Part shown: positions 44,878 through 51,682 of the stretch, one piece after another | Position numbering within the stretch: the stretch's first letter is position 1 | Layout: each line of letters opens with the position of its first letter | Assembly: GCF_024436175.1 (NCBI RefSeq) | Contig: NZ_JANFQP010000001.1 | Location: 1,178,001 to 1,242,000, forward strand | Reading direction: 5' to 3' | DNA from: Kaistella montana | GTDB taxonomy: Bacteria > Bacteroidota > Bacteroidia > Flavobacteriales > Weeksellaceae | Length of the DNA stretch: 64,000 nucleotides | Made by a program: the position numbers and the translations under genes | Notes under the pieces: generated by a model | Database searches by the model: none | Told to the model about the DNA's origin: nothing | Seen by the model: the letters and a program-made list of their open reading frames with translations, nothing else

Positions 44878-45591
44878 ATGAACTTTATTAAAAACAATTT
44901 GGCAAACTCCTTTACTTTGGCCAATTTATTTTCCGGAAGTATCGGTGTCATTCAGTTGCTAGCGGGCAATTACCAAGTCACTGCGATTTGCATTATCGTT
45001 TCTTTGGTTCTCGATTTTTTCGACGGATTTATCGCAAGAGCCATGAAATCCAACTCAAATTTGGGTGCGCAACTCGATTCGCTTGCCGATATGGTGAGTT
45101 TTGGTTTGTTGCCGGGAATCGTGATGTACAAGGCGTTGGAACCTTTCGGTAATCAGGTTTTTGGGATGGAATTGCCTTTTGAAATTAAATACTTTGCACT
45201 TTTCATCACTTTATTTTCCTGTTTAAGGTTGGCGATTTTCAATTTGGATGAAGAACAAACGTATTATTTCAAAGGATTGAACACGCCTTCAAATACCATT
45301 TTAATTTTCGGGCTTTATTATGCTTTTAAAGAAAACGGATACTTTCAATTACTCCTTGAAAACCCTTTATTATTGATCATCCTTACCGCAATTTCATCAT
45401 GGATTTTGGTGAGTCCAATTAAAATGATCGCGATGAAATTCAAATCGATGAAACTTGAAGATAATTATCCGAAAATCGCTTTGTTAATTGGCGCTGTATT
45501 GATTTTAATCATTTTCGGGATCGTTGGAATTCCGTTGGTGATTTTATATTATATTTTGATTTCGCTTATTTTTCAAAAGCAATTGAAATAA
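44878..45591 (+). CDS. pssA: CDP-diacylglycerol-serine O-phosphatidyltransferase
   Basis: PssA makes phosphatidylserine, the precursor of phosphatidylethanolamine, from CDP-diacylglycerol and serine at the inner membrane. The 237-residue protein has the CDP-alcohol phosphotransferase signature D-G-x2-A-R-x8-G-x3-D-x3-D, seen exactly from DGFIAR to the LAD motif near residues 49-71. Around it are about six to eight hydrophobic helices. The short N-terminus (NFIKNNLANSFTLANLFSG) has the family NxxT/NLFSG start. It is followed at 45 bases by a DnaQ-like gene. Confidence 0.93.
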   Translation: MNFIKNNLANSFTLANLFSGSIGVIQLLAGNYQVTAICIIVSLVLDFFDGFIARAMKSNSNLGAQLDSLADMVSFGLLPGIVMYKALEPFGNQVFGMELPFEIKYFALFITLFSCLRLAIFNLDEEQTYYFKGLNTPSNTILIFGLYYAFKENGYFQLLLENPLLLIILTAISSWILVSPIKMIAMKFKSMKLEDNYPKIALLIGAVLILIIFGIVGIPLVILYYILISLIFQKQLK

Positions 45592-45636
45592 ATTTTCAAA
45601 TTAGCGCATTACCAAATTTCAAATTAAAAAAATTAA

Positions 45637-46401
45637 ATGAATTTAAAACTCTATAAACCGCTCTGTATCTTCGATCTGGAAACCACCGGAACCAATGTAG
45701 CGAAAGACCGAATTGTGGAAATCTGCATCTTGAAAGTGAATCCAGACGCTTCCCGAGAAAGCAAAACCTGGCTCGTGAATCCCGAAATTCCGATTCCGAA
45801 AGAAACCACCGCGGTACACGGAATCAGTGATGAGGACGTGAAAGATGCTCCAAAATTTAAAGAAATCGCTCCGAAAATCATGGAAATAATCGCCGGTTCA
45901 GATTTGGCTGGCTTCAATTCTAACCGATTTGATGTTCCACTTTTGGCTGAAGAACTTCTGAGAGCCGGAATTGATTTCGATTTAAGCAAATTCAAATTGG
46001 TGGATGCACAAACGATTTTCCATAAAATGGAACCAAGAAATTTGACGGCAGCATATAAATTTTACTGCAAAAAAGACTTGGAAAACGCGCATTCTGCGGA
46101 AGCTGATGTTTTGGCAACTTTTGAAGTTTTGGATGCACAAGTCGGTCATTACAAAGAACTTACAAACGATATTGCAGCATTGAGCGAGTTTTCGTTTCAC
46201 ACCAAATTTGCTGATTTGGCGGGAATGATTCATTTTGATGAAGAACAACAAGAAATTTTCGCTTTCGGGAAATACAAAGGACAACGCGTGAAAGAGGTCT
46301 TCCAGAAAGATTTGGGTTATTACGGTTGGATTCAAAGCGCTGATTTCCCATTATATACCAAGAAAATTTTGACGGGGATTCAGTTGAGATCTAAGTTTTA
46401 A
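45637..46401 (+). CDS. DnaQ-like 3'-5' exonuclease with C-terminal DUF3820-like domain
   Basis: The N-terminal about 180 residues form a DEDDh exonuclease: FDLETTGTN (D13/E15), the AGFNSNRFDVPLLAEEL motif (second Asp), and ENAHSAEADVLATFEVL with the H and D ligands. It could act in proofreading or in RNA/DNA repair. The C-terminal about 70 residues (FGKYKGQRVKEVFQKDLGYYGWIQSADFPLYTKKILT) look like a DUF3820-type small domain of unknown function. This pairing is also seen in Bacteroidota homologues. It is not the polymerase III epsilon subunit in isolation and the in vivo role is open. It may be cotranscribed with pssA. Confidence 0.85.
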   Translation: MNLKLYKPLCIFDLETTGTNVAKDRIVEICILKVNPDASRESKTWLVNPEIPIPKETTAVHGISDEDVKDAPKFKEIAPKIMEIIAGSDLAGFNSNRFDVPLLAEELLRAGIDFDLSKFKLVDAQTIFHKMEPRNLTAAYKFYCKKDLENAHSAEADVLATFEVLDAQVGHYKELTNDIAALSEFSFHTKFADLAGMIHFDEEQQEIFAFGKYKGQRVKEVFQKDLGYYGWIQSADFPLYTKKILTGIQLRSKF

Positions 46402-46524
46402 TTTTTAAACCATAAAAGTCACAAAAGATTAATTTAATATAAGTTTTTCAAAAAAAAAAGACAAAAGTTAAAAATTAAGAAAAACGTTTGTGGTTATATC
46501 ATTTCATTTTGTAACAATTTAATT
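46402..46524. other. non-coding interval with degenerate AAAGTCACAAAAG-type sequence
   Basis: This 123-bp AT-rich gap contains accataaaagtcacaaaag near 46410-46428, followed by oligo-A tracts. It resembles part of the interval at 61790-61835 (read on the minus strand). I cannot support a coding or RNA function. Confidence 0.35.
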
Positions 46525-47133
46525 ATGAAAATAATTTGCATCGGTAGAAATTACGCCGAACACGCCAAGGAACTCGGCAATGAAATACCTGAAAATCCAG
46601 TGATTTTCATGAAACCCGACACGGCGGTTTTGAAGAAAGGTTCGGATTTTTATATCCCGGAATTTTCGGAAGATATTCACTACGAACTGGAAGTGGTTTT
46701 GAAAATTTCAAAAGGCGGAAAATACATTCAGGAAGAAAAAGCCGGAAATTACTATGAAGAAATCGCTTTGGGAATTGATTTCACCGCGAGAGATTTGCAA
46801 AGCAAATTGAAAGAAAAAGGCCTTCCGTGGGAACTTGCAAAAGGTTTCGATGGTTCCGCTGTGATTTCAGATTTCTATAAAAAGGACAATTATGATCTGA
46901 AAAACCTCCAATTTTCTTTGCTTAAAAATAAAGAGGAAGTGCAGAACGGAAATACTTCATTAATGATGTTCTCTCCGGAAAAAATCATCGCATTTGTTTC
47001 GCAGTATTTCACCCTAAAAACCGGAGATTTTATTTTCACCGGAACTCCGAAAGGTGTTGGAAAAGTCGCTGAAAACGATATTCTGGAAGCTTATCTTGAA
47101 GATAAAAAAATTCTGGATTTGAGGATTCAGTAA
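46525..47133 (+). CDS. fumarylacetoacetate hydrolase (FAH) family protein
   Basis: This 202-residue cytoplasmic enzyme has the FAH-fold motifs GRNYAEHAKELGNEIPENPVIFMKP (start), HYELEVVLKISK with the metal-binding Glu pair, GIDFTARDLQ, and TGTPKGVGK at the end. Family members hydrolyse or decarboxylate acylpyruvates and oxaloacetate (FAHD1-like). The short length and lack of extra domains fit the acylpyruvate/oxaloacetate decarboxylase subgroup. The substrate is not decided by sequence. The next gene on the same strand, 34 bases on, is a universal stress protein. Confidence 0.9.
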   Translation: MKIICIGRNYAEHAKELGNEIPENPVIFMKPDTAVLKKGSDFYIPEFSEDIHYELEVVLKISKGGKYIQEEKAGNYYEEIALGIDFTARDLQSKLKEKGLPWELAKGFDGSAVISDFYKKDNYDLKNLQFSLLKNKEEVQNGNTSLMMFSPEKIIAFVSQYFTLKTGDFIFTGTPKGVGKVAENDILEAYLEDKKILDLRIQ

Positions 47134-47167
47134 AAATTCGTAACTTTAAGGAACAAAATTTAAAGTT

Positions 47168-47602
47168 ATGGTAAATATTGTATTACCTGTAGATTTCAGT
47201 GATTCTACAGATCAATTGATAAATGGAGCAATAAAATTTGCGAAAGAAATTGGCGGAAAACTTTGCTTAATACATGTCGCACCTGCAGATATCGGTTTTG
47301 CGATTGGCGATATGGGATTTCAGTATTTTCCGGAAGTGGAGCAAAATGAGATTAAAGAAGAACTGCTTCGTTTGAATAATATTCAACAACGTGTGCTTTC
47401 GGAAGGTCTCGAGTGCGAACATCTTTTGAAACAAGGTGTTGCAGGCGACATTATTTTAGATTATGCTAAAGAAAAAAATGCAGCCTATATGGTAATGGGT
47501 TCTCACGGCAGAAGCGGTATTTATGATGTATTCGTAGGGAGTCTCACCAAAGAACTTACGCGCCGCTCACCAATTCCTGTATTGGTAATTCCAGTTCATT
47601 AA
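47168..47602 (+). CDS. universal stress protein (UspA family)
   Basis: The 144-residue single-domain protein has the Rossmann-like Usp fold with VLPVDFSDSTDQLINGAIKFA (about 5-25). The C-terminal ATP-binding motif G-2x-G-9x-G-S reads exactly as MGSHGRSGIYDVFVGS. It ends in the RRSPIPVLVIPV strand. It probably binds ATP and responds to stress. Its promoter box (TAACTTTA) is one base from consensus. A strong terminator follows. Confidence 0.94.
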   Translation: MVNIVLPVDFSDSTDQLINGAIKFAKEIGGKLCLIHVAPADIGFAIGDMGFQYFPEVEQNEIKEELLRLNNIQQRVLSEGLECEHLLKQGVAGDIILDYAKEKNAAYMVMGSHGRSGIYDVFVGSLTKELTRRSPIPVLVIPVH

Positions 47603-47626
47603 TTCATTAAGAAACTTACTAAAAAA

Positions 47627-47657
47627 AAATCCCGTAATTCTTAGAATTACGGGATTT
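47627..47657. terminator. bidirectional rho-independent terminator
   Basis: A 15-bp near-perfect palindrome (aaatcccgtaattct / agaattacgggattt) with a one-base centre. It has A-runs on the left and follows the Usp gene, which converges with the DUF6341-like gene. Confidence 0.9.
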
Positions 47658-47679
47658 CTATAAATAATATAAGTATCAA

Positions 47680-47916
47680 TTATTTAGTTTTCTTAGAGTG
47701 GATTTTGGGATCGTAGTAAGGATGATGCCCTTCAGTTGGTGAAAAATACTCTTTGTCTTTGTTATTTCCCAAAGTAGTAATCAACACATAGCACCAATAG
47801 GTAAACAGAGCCGAAGCTACGAAGAATAATACCCAATTAAGAAAATTACCTGCAAAATCGAAAAAGCCGAAAGACCATTTGAATGCACTGCTTAAGAAGA
47901 GAAAGAAAGACGTCAT
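47680..47916 (-). CDS. small membrane protein (DUF6341-like)
   Basis: A 78-residue protein with one hydrophobic helix (about residues 19-47, FLNWVLFFVASALFTYWCYVLI) and a charged, basic C-terminus (PYYDPKIHSKKTK). Similar small proteins sit next to the DUF6427 genes in Flavobacteriia and have been called DUF6341; this is a pattern match from memory, so the label is tentative. It is divergent from the 47959 gene with only 42 bp between them, where two -7 boxes overlap. Confidence 0.65.
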   Translation of the reverse strand: MTSFFLFLSSAFKWSFGFFDFAGNFLNWVLFFVASALFTYWCYVLITTLGNNKDKEYFSPTEGHHPYYDPKIHSKKTK

Positions 47917-47934
47917 TATTTTCCTTTTTTAAAT

Positions 47935-47942
47935 TAACTTTG
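47935..47942 (+). promoter_or_regulatory. -7 promoter box of the DUF6427-DUF3109 operon
   Basis: TAACTTTG on the plus strand, 16 bases before the ATG at 47959. It faces a minus-strand box only 2 bases away. Confidence 0.55.
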
Positions 47943-47944
47943 CA

Positions 47945-47952
47945 CAAAATTA
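47945..47952 (-). promoter_or_regulatory. -7 promoter box of the DUF6341-like gene
   Basis: TAATTTTG on the minus strand, 28 bases before the ATG at 47916. It nearly abuts the plus-strand box at 47935-47942, so the two promoters overlap. Confidence 0.5.
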
Positions 47953-47958
47953 ATAAAA

Positions 47959-48861
47959 ATGTTTCGATTACTTTCAAAAGAAAGCAATATTTTTTCAATA
48001 CCTGTTTACATTGTTATTCTTCTTTTAATCGTAATAGGGTTTAACTTCCTTGATTTCAATTCATTAGGCATTATTTCCGCTATAATAACTTTTGCAGGTG
48101 TTGCATTGGGATATTTTTGTTTTAATACAATCGCGCTGAATTATCAAACGCATTTGCCTTTGTTTCTTTATACTGCATTTATTTTTGCACTTTATCCGGG
48201 GGATTTGGATATTGGAATCGCGGTTTCGCTTTTCACCAATTCAATCATACTTTTGTTACTTACCGATAATGATTTGGCGGTTCGTAGGAATTCCGTCATT
48301 CTTGTAGGCGCTATTTTGGCTTTTAATTTTATATTTTTGCCAACAACTTGGCCAATGTCTATTTTTGTAATTTTCCACCTCATCGGAACTTCCGATCGGG
48401 TTGGACTTCATATTTTCAGGTTATTTTTTGGGATTTTATTGGTAGGAATTTCATATTTTAGCATTGCTTATTTTCTTGGAATGAATTCTTGGAACGAAGT
48501 TTATTTTCCATTCAAAAACTTTGAAGCATCAAGAAACGCTGATAAACTATTGTGGCTTTTGCCGGTTGCTCTCATGCTGATTCATTCGGTGATCGATCAT
48601 TTCCGGCATTTCAATAAAAAAAGTCCGACCAGTAAGTTTAAATACACATTTTTGCTGATTTATTCATTGGCGCAGCTCATTACCATTGTTCTATACATGG
48701 GCAATACTTACGAATATTTACTGCTTTTGGCGCTTCCTGCATCTATCATTCTCAGCAGAATGTTAAAGTTTTTACCCAAATATTGGATGAAAGAAACCGG
48801 ACTTTGGGTGATCATCATCTGTTTGGTAATTTTTAAAATTACCAATTATTTACAATTTTAA
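47959..48861 (+). CDS. polytopic membrane protein (DUF6427-like)
   Basis: A 300-residue inner-membrane protein with about eight to nine hydrophobic helices, spread over the whole length. No catalytic motif is evident. Flavobacteriia homologues are called DUF6427 (once misannotated as beta-carotene monooxygenase); this assignment is from memory of the gene neighbourhood with DUF6341 and is tentative. It is followed after 13 bases by the DUF3109 gene, so the two are probably cotranscribed. Confidence 0.68.
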   Translation: MFRLLSKESNIFSIPVYIVILLLIVIGFNFLDFNSLGIISAIITFAGVALGYFCFNTIALNYQTHLPLFLYTAFIFALYPGDLDIGIAVSLFTNSIILLLLTDNDLAVRRNSVILVGAILAFNFIFLPTTWPMSIFVIFHLIGTSDRVGLHIFRLFFGILLVGISYFSIAYFLGMNSWNEVYFPFKNFEASRNADKLLWLLPVALMLIHSVIDHFRHFNKKSPTSKFKYTFLLIYSLAQLITIVLYMGNTYEYLLLLALPASIILSRMLKFLPKYWMKETGLWVIIICLVIFKITNYLQF

Positions 48862-48874
48862 TATTTAAAAAATC

Positions 48875-49459
48875 ATGATACAAATAGACAACAAACTGAT
48901 TTCTGAAGACATTTTTGAAGAAGAATTCGTGTGTAACCTCAGCAAATGCAAAGGCGCTTGTTGTGTTGCTGGCGATGTAGGTGCACCTTTAGAAAAATAT
49001 GAAACAGAAATTCTTGATAAAATTTTCGATAAAGTAAAACCATATCTTCGCCCGAAAGGCGTAAAAGCCCTTGAAGAGCAAGGAACCTGGACCATTGATC
49101 CGCACGACGGCGATTATGTGACTCCAATGGTGAATGGCGAAGAATGTGCATACGTAATTTTCGACGAAAAAGGAATTACCAAATGCGGAATTGAAAAAGC
49201 CTACGAAGACGGTGCTGTAGATTGGCAAAAACCGATTTCCTGTCACCTCTACCCGATCCGTGTGACCGAATACTCTACTTTTACAGCGATGAACTACCAC
49301 GAATGGGAAATCTGCAATGATGCTTGTGTTTTGGGCAAAGAATTGAAAGTTCCGGTGTATAAATTCCTAAAAACCCCGCTCATTAGAAAATACGGCGAAG
49401 AATTCTACACCACGCTTTGCGACGCTGCTGATGAATGGAAAGCCGAGTTTGGTTCTTAA
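48875..49459 (+). CDS. DUF3109 family cysteine-rich protein
   Basis: A 194-residue cytoplasmic protein with the DUF3109 cysteine cluster: CNLSKCKGACC near residues 22-32, then GEECAYVIFD, KCGIEKAYEDG, ISCHLYPIRV, and ICNDACVLG. Eight or more cysteines at conserved places suggest a zinc or Fe-S cluster site, as in YkgJ-type proteins. The function is unknown. It follows the DUF6427-like gene by 13 bases and ends at a GC-rich hairpin terminator. Confidence 0.88.
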   Translation: MIQIDNKLISEDIFEEEFVCNLSKCKGACCVAGDVGAPLEKYETEILDKIFDKVKPYLRPKGVKALEEQGTWTIDPHDGDYVTPMVNGEECAYVIFDEKGITKCGIEKAYEDGAVDWQKPISCHLYPIRVTEYSTFTAMNYHEWEICNDACVLGKELKVPVYKFLKTPLIRKYGEEFYTTLCDAADEWKAEFGS

Positions 49460-49501
49460 ATCTACCAATTTCAGCTTTTATTTTTAAACTTAAATCACAA
49501 A

Positions 49502-49534
49502 AAAACCGCTTCAATAAATGAGGCGGTTTTCTTT
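49502..49534. terminator. rho-independent terminator, shared by convergent genes
   Basis: An 8-bp stem (aaaaccgc / gcggtttt) with a 13-base loop, T-run on the right and A-run on the left. It lies between the DUF3109 gene and convergent tig. Confidence 0.85.
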
Positions 49535-49551
49535 ATTTATTTCTAGAAAAA

Positions 49552-50886
49552 TTATTTCTTCAATTCTTCCAAAAACTCATCGTGAGAGATTTTGGTTTCT
49601 TTTTTAGAAGCTTTTTCCAAGATTACATCTTTTAGTTTTGCCATTCCTACTTCAGCAGAAATTTGACGAACTTGCTCTTGGTCTTTCAACATTTCTACAG
49701 CGTATTTCTGAATTTCTTCGTCGCTTAAATGGTGAATTCCGTAGATTGCTAATTGATTTCTTACCAATTGCTCAGCTTGTCCTAAAACGTCGCTATAATC
49801 TAATTTGATTTCGTTATCGTTCATCAATTTACCTTCCAAAATTTGGTATTTCAATTGATTTTTCTCTGCTTCAAGGATTTCTTTTGCTTGTTCTTCAGAC
49901 TGAATATTTGGGTTGCTGAATAATAACCATTTCACCAAGAAAGTTTCAGGAAGTTTCACTTCTTCTTTCTCGTTGATTTGTTCCAAAATTTTGTTCACGA
50001 AATGTACATCCGCGTTTTGTTGGAAGTATTCGTCAAGTTCAGATTTTACTTTAGCTTTAAGTTCTTCTTCAGATTTAATGGTTCCTTCACCGTAAACTTT
50101 GTCGAATAATTCTTGGTTAAGTTCTGCCAAATTCAATCCGTAGAAATCTTTCACAGTAACTTCTTGTTGGTCGTGGTGTAAATGTTCAAGCTCTTCTTTG
50201 CTGAAGCCTAATTCATTTGCTAAATCTTCGTTTTTCTGTAAATCTTCTTTAGAAATTTTCACAGAACCGTCCATTTTCAAATCTTTCACCAATTTGAAAG
50301 CTTCTTTTTTCTCAGCATCGATTACCACATTTTTTGGGTGATGGTGGTGTTCTCCTTCTGCATCTTCTTCTACGATTTGGCTAATTTGCAAAGCAACATG
50401 AGAATCATCAGCGATGTTTTCTTGTACTACTTTTTCTGCAAATCTTTTTTGCATGTTTTCGATGCTTTGGTTGATTTCTTTGTCAGAAGCTTCTACTTTG
50501 TAGTGAGGAGCTTCGTATTTTGCCAAATCAATTTTGAAATCTGGTTCGTAACCCACTTCGAAAGCTACAGTAACTTGATCTGCATTGTGGTTAAGCTCTT
50601 CAACCGGCTGTGGAACTGGTTGACCAACCAATCTTAGGTTATTTTCGTTTACATAATTATTAAGCGCTTCAGAAACCTGTTTGTTGATTTCTTCGAAGGC
50701 AATCCCTGCTTCATATTGTTTTCTTACCATGCTCAATGGCACTTTTCCCTTTCTGAAACCTGGTACTTGTGCATTTTTTGCATAATTGATAAGTTGTTTT
50801 TCAACTTTATCTTTGTAATCTGATTTATCTAATGTAACTGTAAGTAACGCGCTTACTTCATCGTGGTTTGTCGCTGTAACGTTCAT
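49552..50886 (-). CDS. tig: trigger factor, ribosome-associated chaperone
   Basis: Trigger factor binds ribosomal protein L23 at the exit tunnel and holds nascent chains. The 444-residue protein has the ribosome-binding signature VPGFRKGKVP (41-50) and the C-terminal helical arms. The middle region (about 155-245), which would be the FKBP-type PPIase domain, is diverged: no obvious FKBP motifs are present. It carries a His cluster, EGEHHHHPKN at 177-186, and a second one near 234-238 (HLHHD). Substrate binding is likely kept but PPIase activity is doubtful. A TATTTTTG box lies 25 bases upstream. Confidence 0.92.
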   Translation of the reverse strand: MNVTATNHDEVSALLTVTLDKSDYKDKVEKQLINYAKNAQVPGFRKGKVPLSMVRKQYEAGIAFEEINKQVSEALNNYVNENNLRLVGQPVPQPVEELNHNADQVTVAFEVGYEPDFKIDLAKYEAPHYKVEASDKEINQSIENMQKRFAEKVVQENIADDSHVALQISQIVEEDAEGEHHHHPKNVVIDAEKKEAFKLVKDLKMDGSVKISKEDLQKNEDLANELGFSKEELEHLHHDQQEVTVKDFYGLNLAELNQELFDKVYGEGTIKSEEELKAKVKSELDEYFQQNADVHFVNKILEQINEKEEVKLPETFLVKWLLFSNPNIQSEEQAKEILEAEKNQLKYQILEGKLMNDNEIKLDYSDVLGQAEQLVRNQLAIYGIHHLSDEEIQKYAVEMLKDQEQVRQISAEVGMAKLKDVILEKASKKETKISHDEFLEELKK

Positions 50887-50911
50887 TGTTATGTTTTGAA
50901 AATTTAGGTTG

Positions 50912-50919
50912 CAAAAATA
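50912..50919 (-). promoter_or_regulatory. -7 promoter box of tig
   Basis: TATTTTTG on the minus strand, 25 bases before the tig ATG. Confidence 0.5.
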
Positions 50920-50971
50920 GTAAAAATTTATTAAAAGATTCTTGCTAAAAAATCATAAAAAATACTAAAAA

Positions 50972-50999
50972 AAATCACCTGCGATTAAACAGATGATTT
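50972..50999 (-). terminator. terminator of the receptor-lipoprotein operon
   Basis: A 10-bp stem (aaatcacctg / cagatgattt, with one G-U pair) has an A-run on the left that reads as U on the minus strand. It lies 67 bases after the lipoprotein gene stop. Confidence 0.7.
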
Positions 51000-51066
51000 A
51001 TTCCTTGAAAACTCCACAAATACACGATTTTTGAAGATTAATCGCGCATTTGCAGCTGAAAAAATT

Positions 51067-51627
51067 TTAGTGAAGATTTATAAGTGCATTCACATCGGTT
51101 TCGCCACCGGAAGTTTGGCCTTGTTGGTTGTCTGCTGTAGGATAATTTTGGTTTACAGAAGTCGGTGTATGCACCAATTTGATGTTGGCTTTCGCTGTTG
51201 CTGAAACTGCATTAATTTTCCATTCAGTGCTTAATCCCAATTTTTTTCCATCAGTTCTTACCACATCATCCGAAGCGCGGCTCACGTTAACATCAGAATC
51301 TGAAAACTGGAAAGTAATGAAATGCTCGTCTTTCTCATCAATAATTTCATCATTAGCACTTTCATAGTGGCCATCATGTTTCACCTGAAAGTCTAATTTC
51401 ACAGCATAAGTTGCACCTTGTTCCAAATGTAAAGGAACGTCAGCAGCTCCACCGATATAATTGACTACTTGAACATCCGAAGCATTATTTTTATTAGTTG
51501 CAGTTACGACCAATTTCTCGATTTCTTCATGTTCATGAATATCTTCAGGGATTTCATCATTATTTCTACAAGAAAATAAGATAAAAGCTGCAAATAAAAC
51601 TAAAGTGATATTGAATAAATTTTTCAT
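51067..51627 (-). CDS. putative lipoprotein with His/Glu-rich N-terminus, next to TonB receptor
   Basis: I do not recognise a named family. The 186-residue product begins with a lipoprotein signal (MKNLFNITLVLFAAFILFSC, cysteine at 20). A short acidic and His-rich segment follows (NDEIPEDIHEHEEIEK). The main body appears beta-rich (LVVTATNKNNASDVQVVNYIGG, YAVKLDFQVKHDGHYESAN). The C-terminus is low-complexity. It lies 55 bases downstream of the TonB receptor gene on the same strand, suggesting a receptor partner on the cell surface. The His motifs suggest metal binding, which is inference. Confidence 0.72.
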   Translation of the reverse strand: MKNLFNITLVLFAAFILFSCRNNDEIPEDIHEHEEIEKLVVTATNKNNASDVQVVNYIGGAADVPLHLEQGATYAVKLDFQVKHDGHYESANDEIIDEKDEHFITFQFSDSDVNVSRASDDVVRTDGKKLGLSTEWKINAVSATAKANIKLVHTPTSVNQNYPTADNQQGQTSGGETDVNALINLH

Positions 51628-51682
51628 TTTTTTAAATTTTTGAAGGTTAATTGTTCTTATTATTTTTCAAATAAGATTTTTA

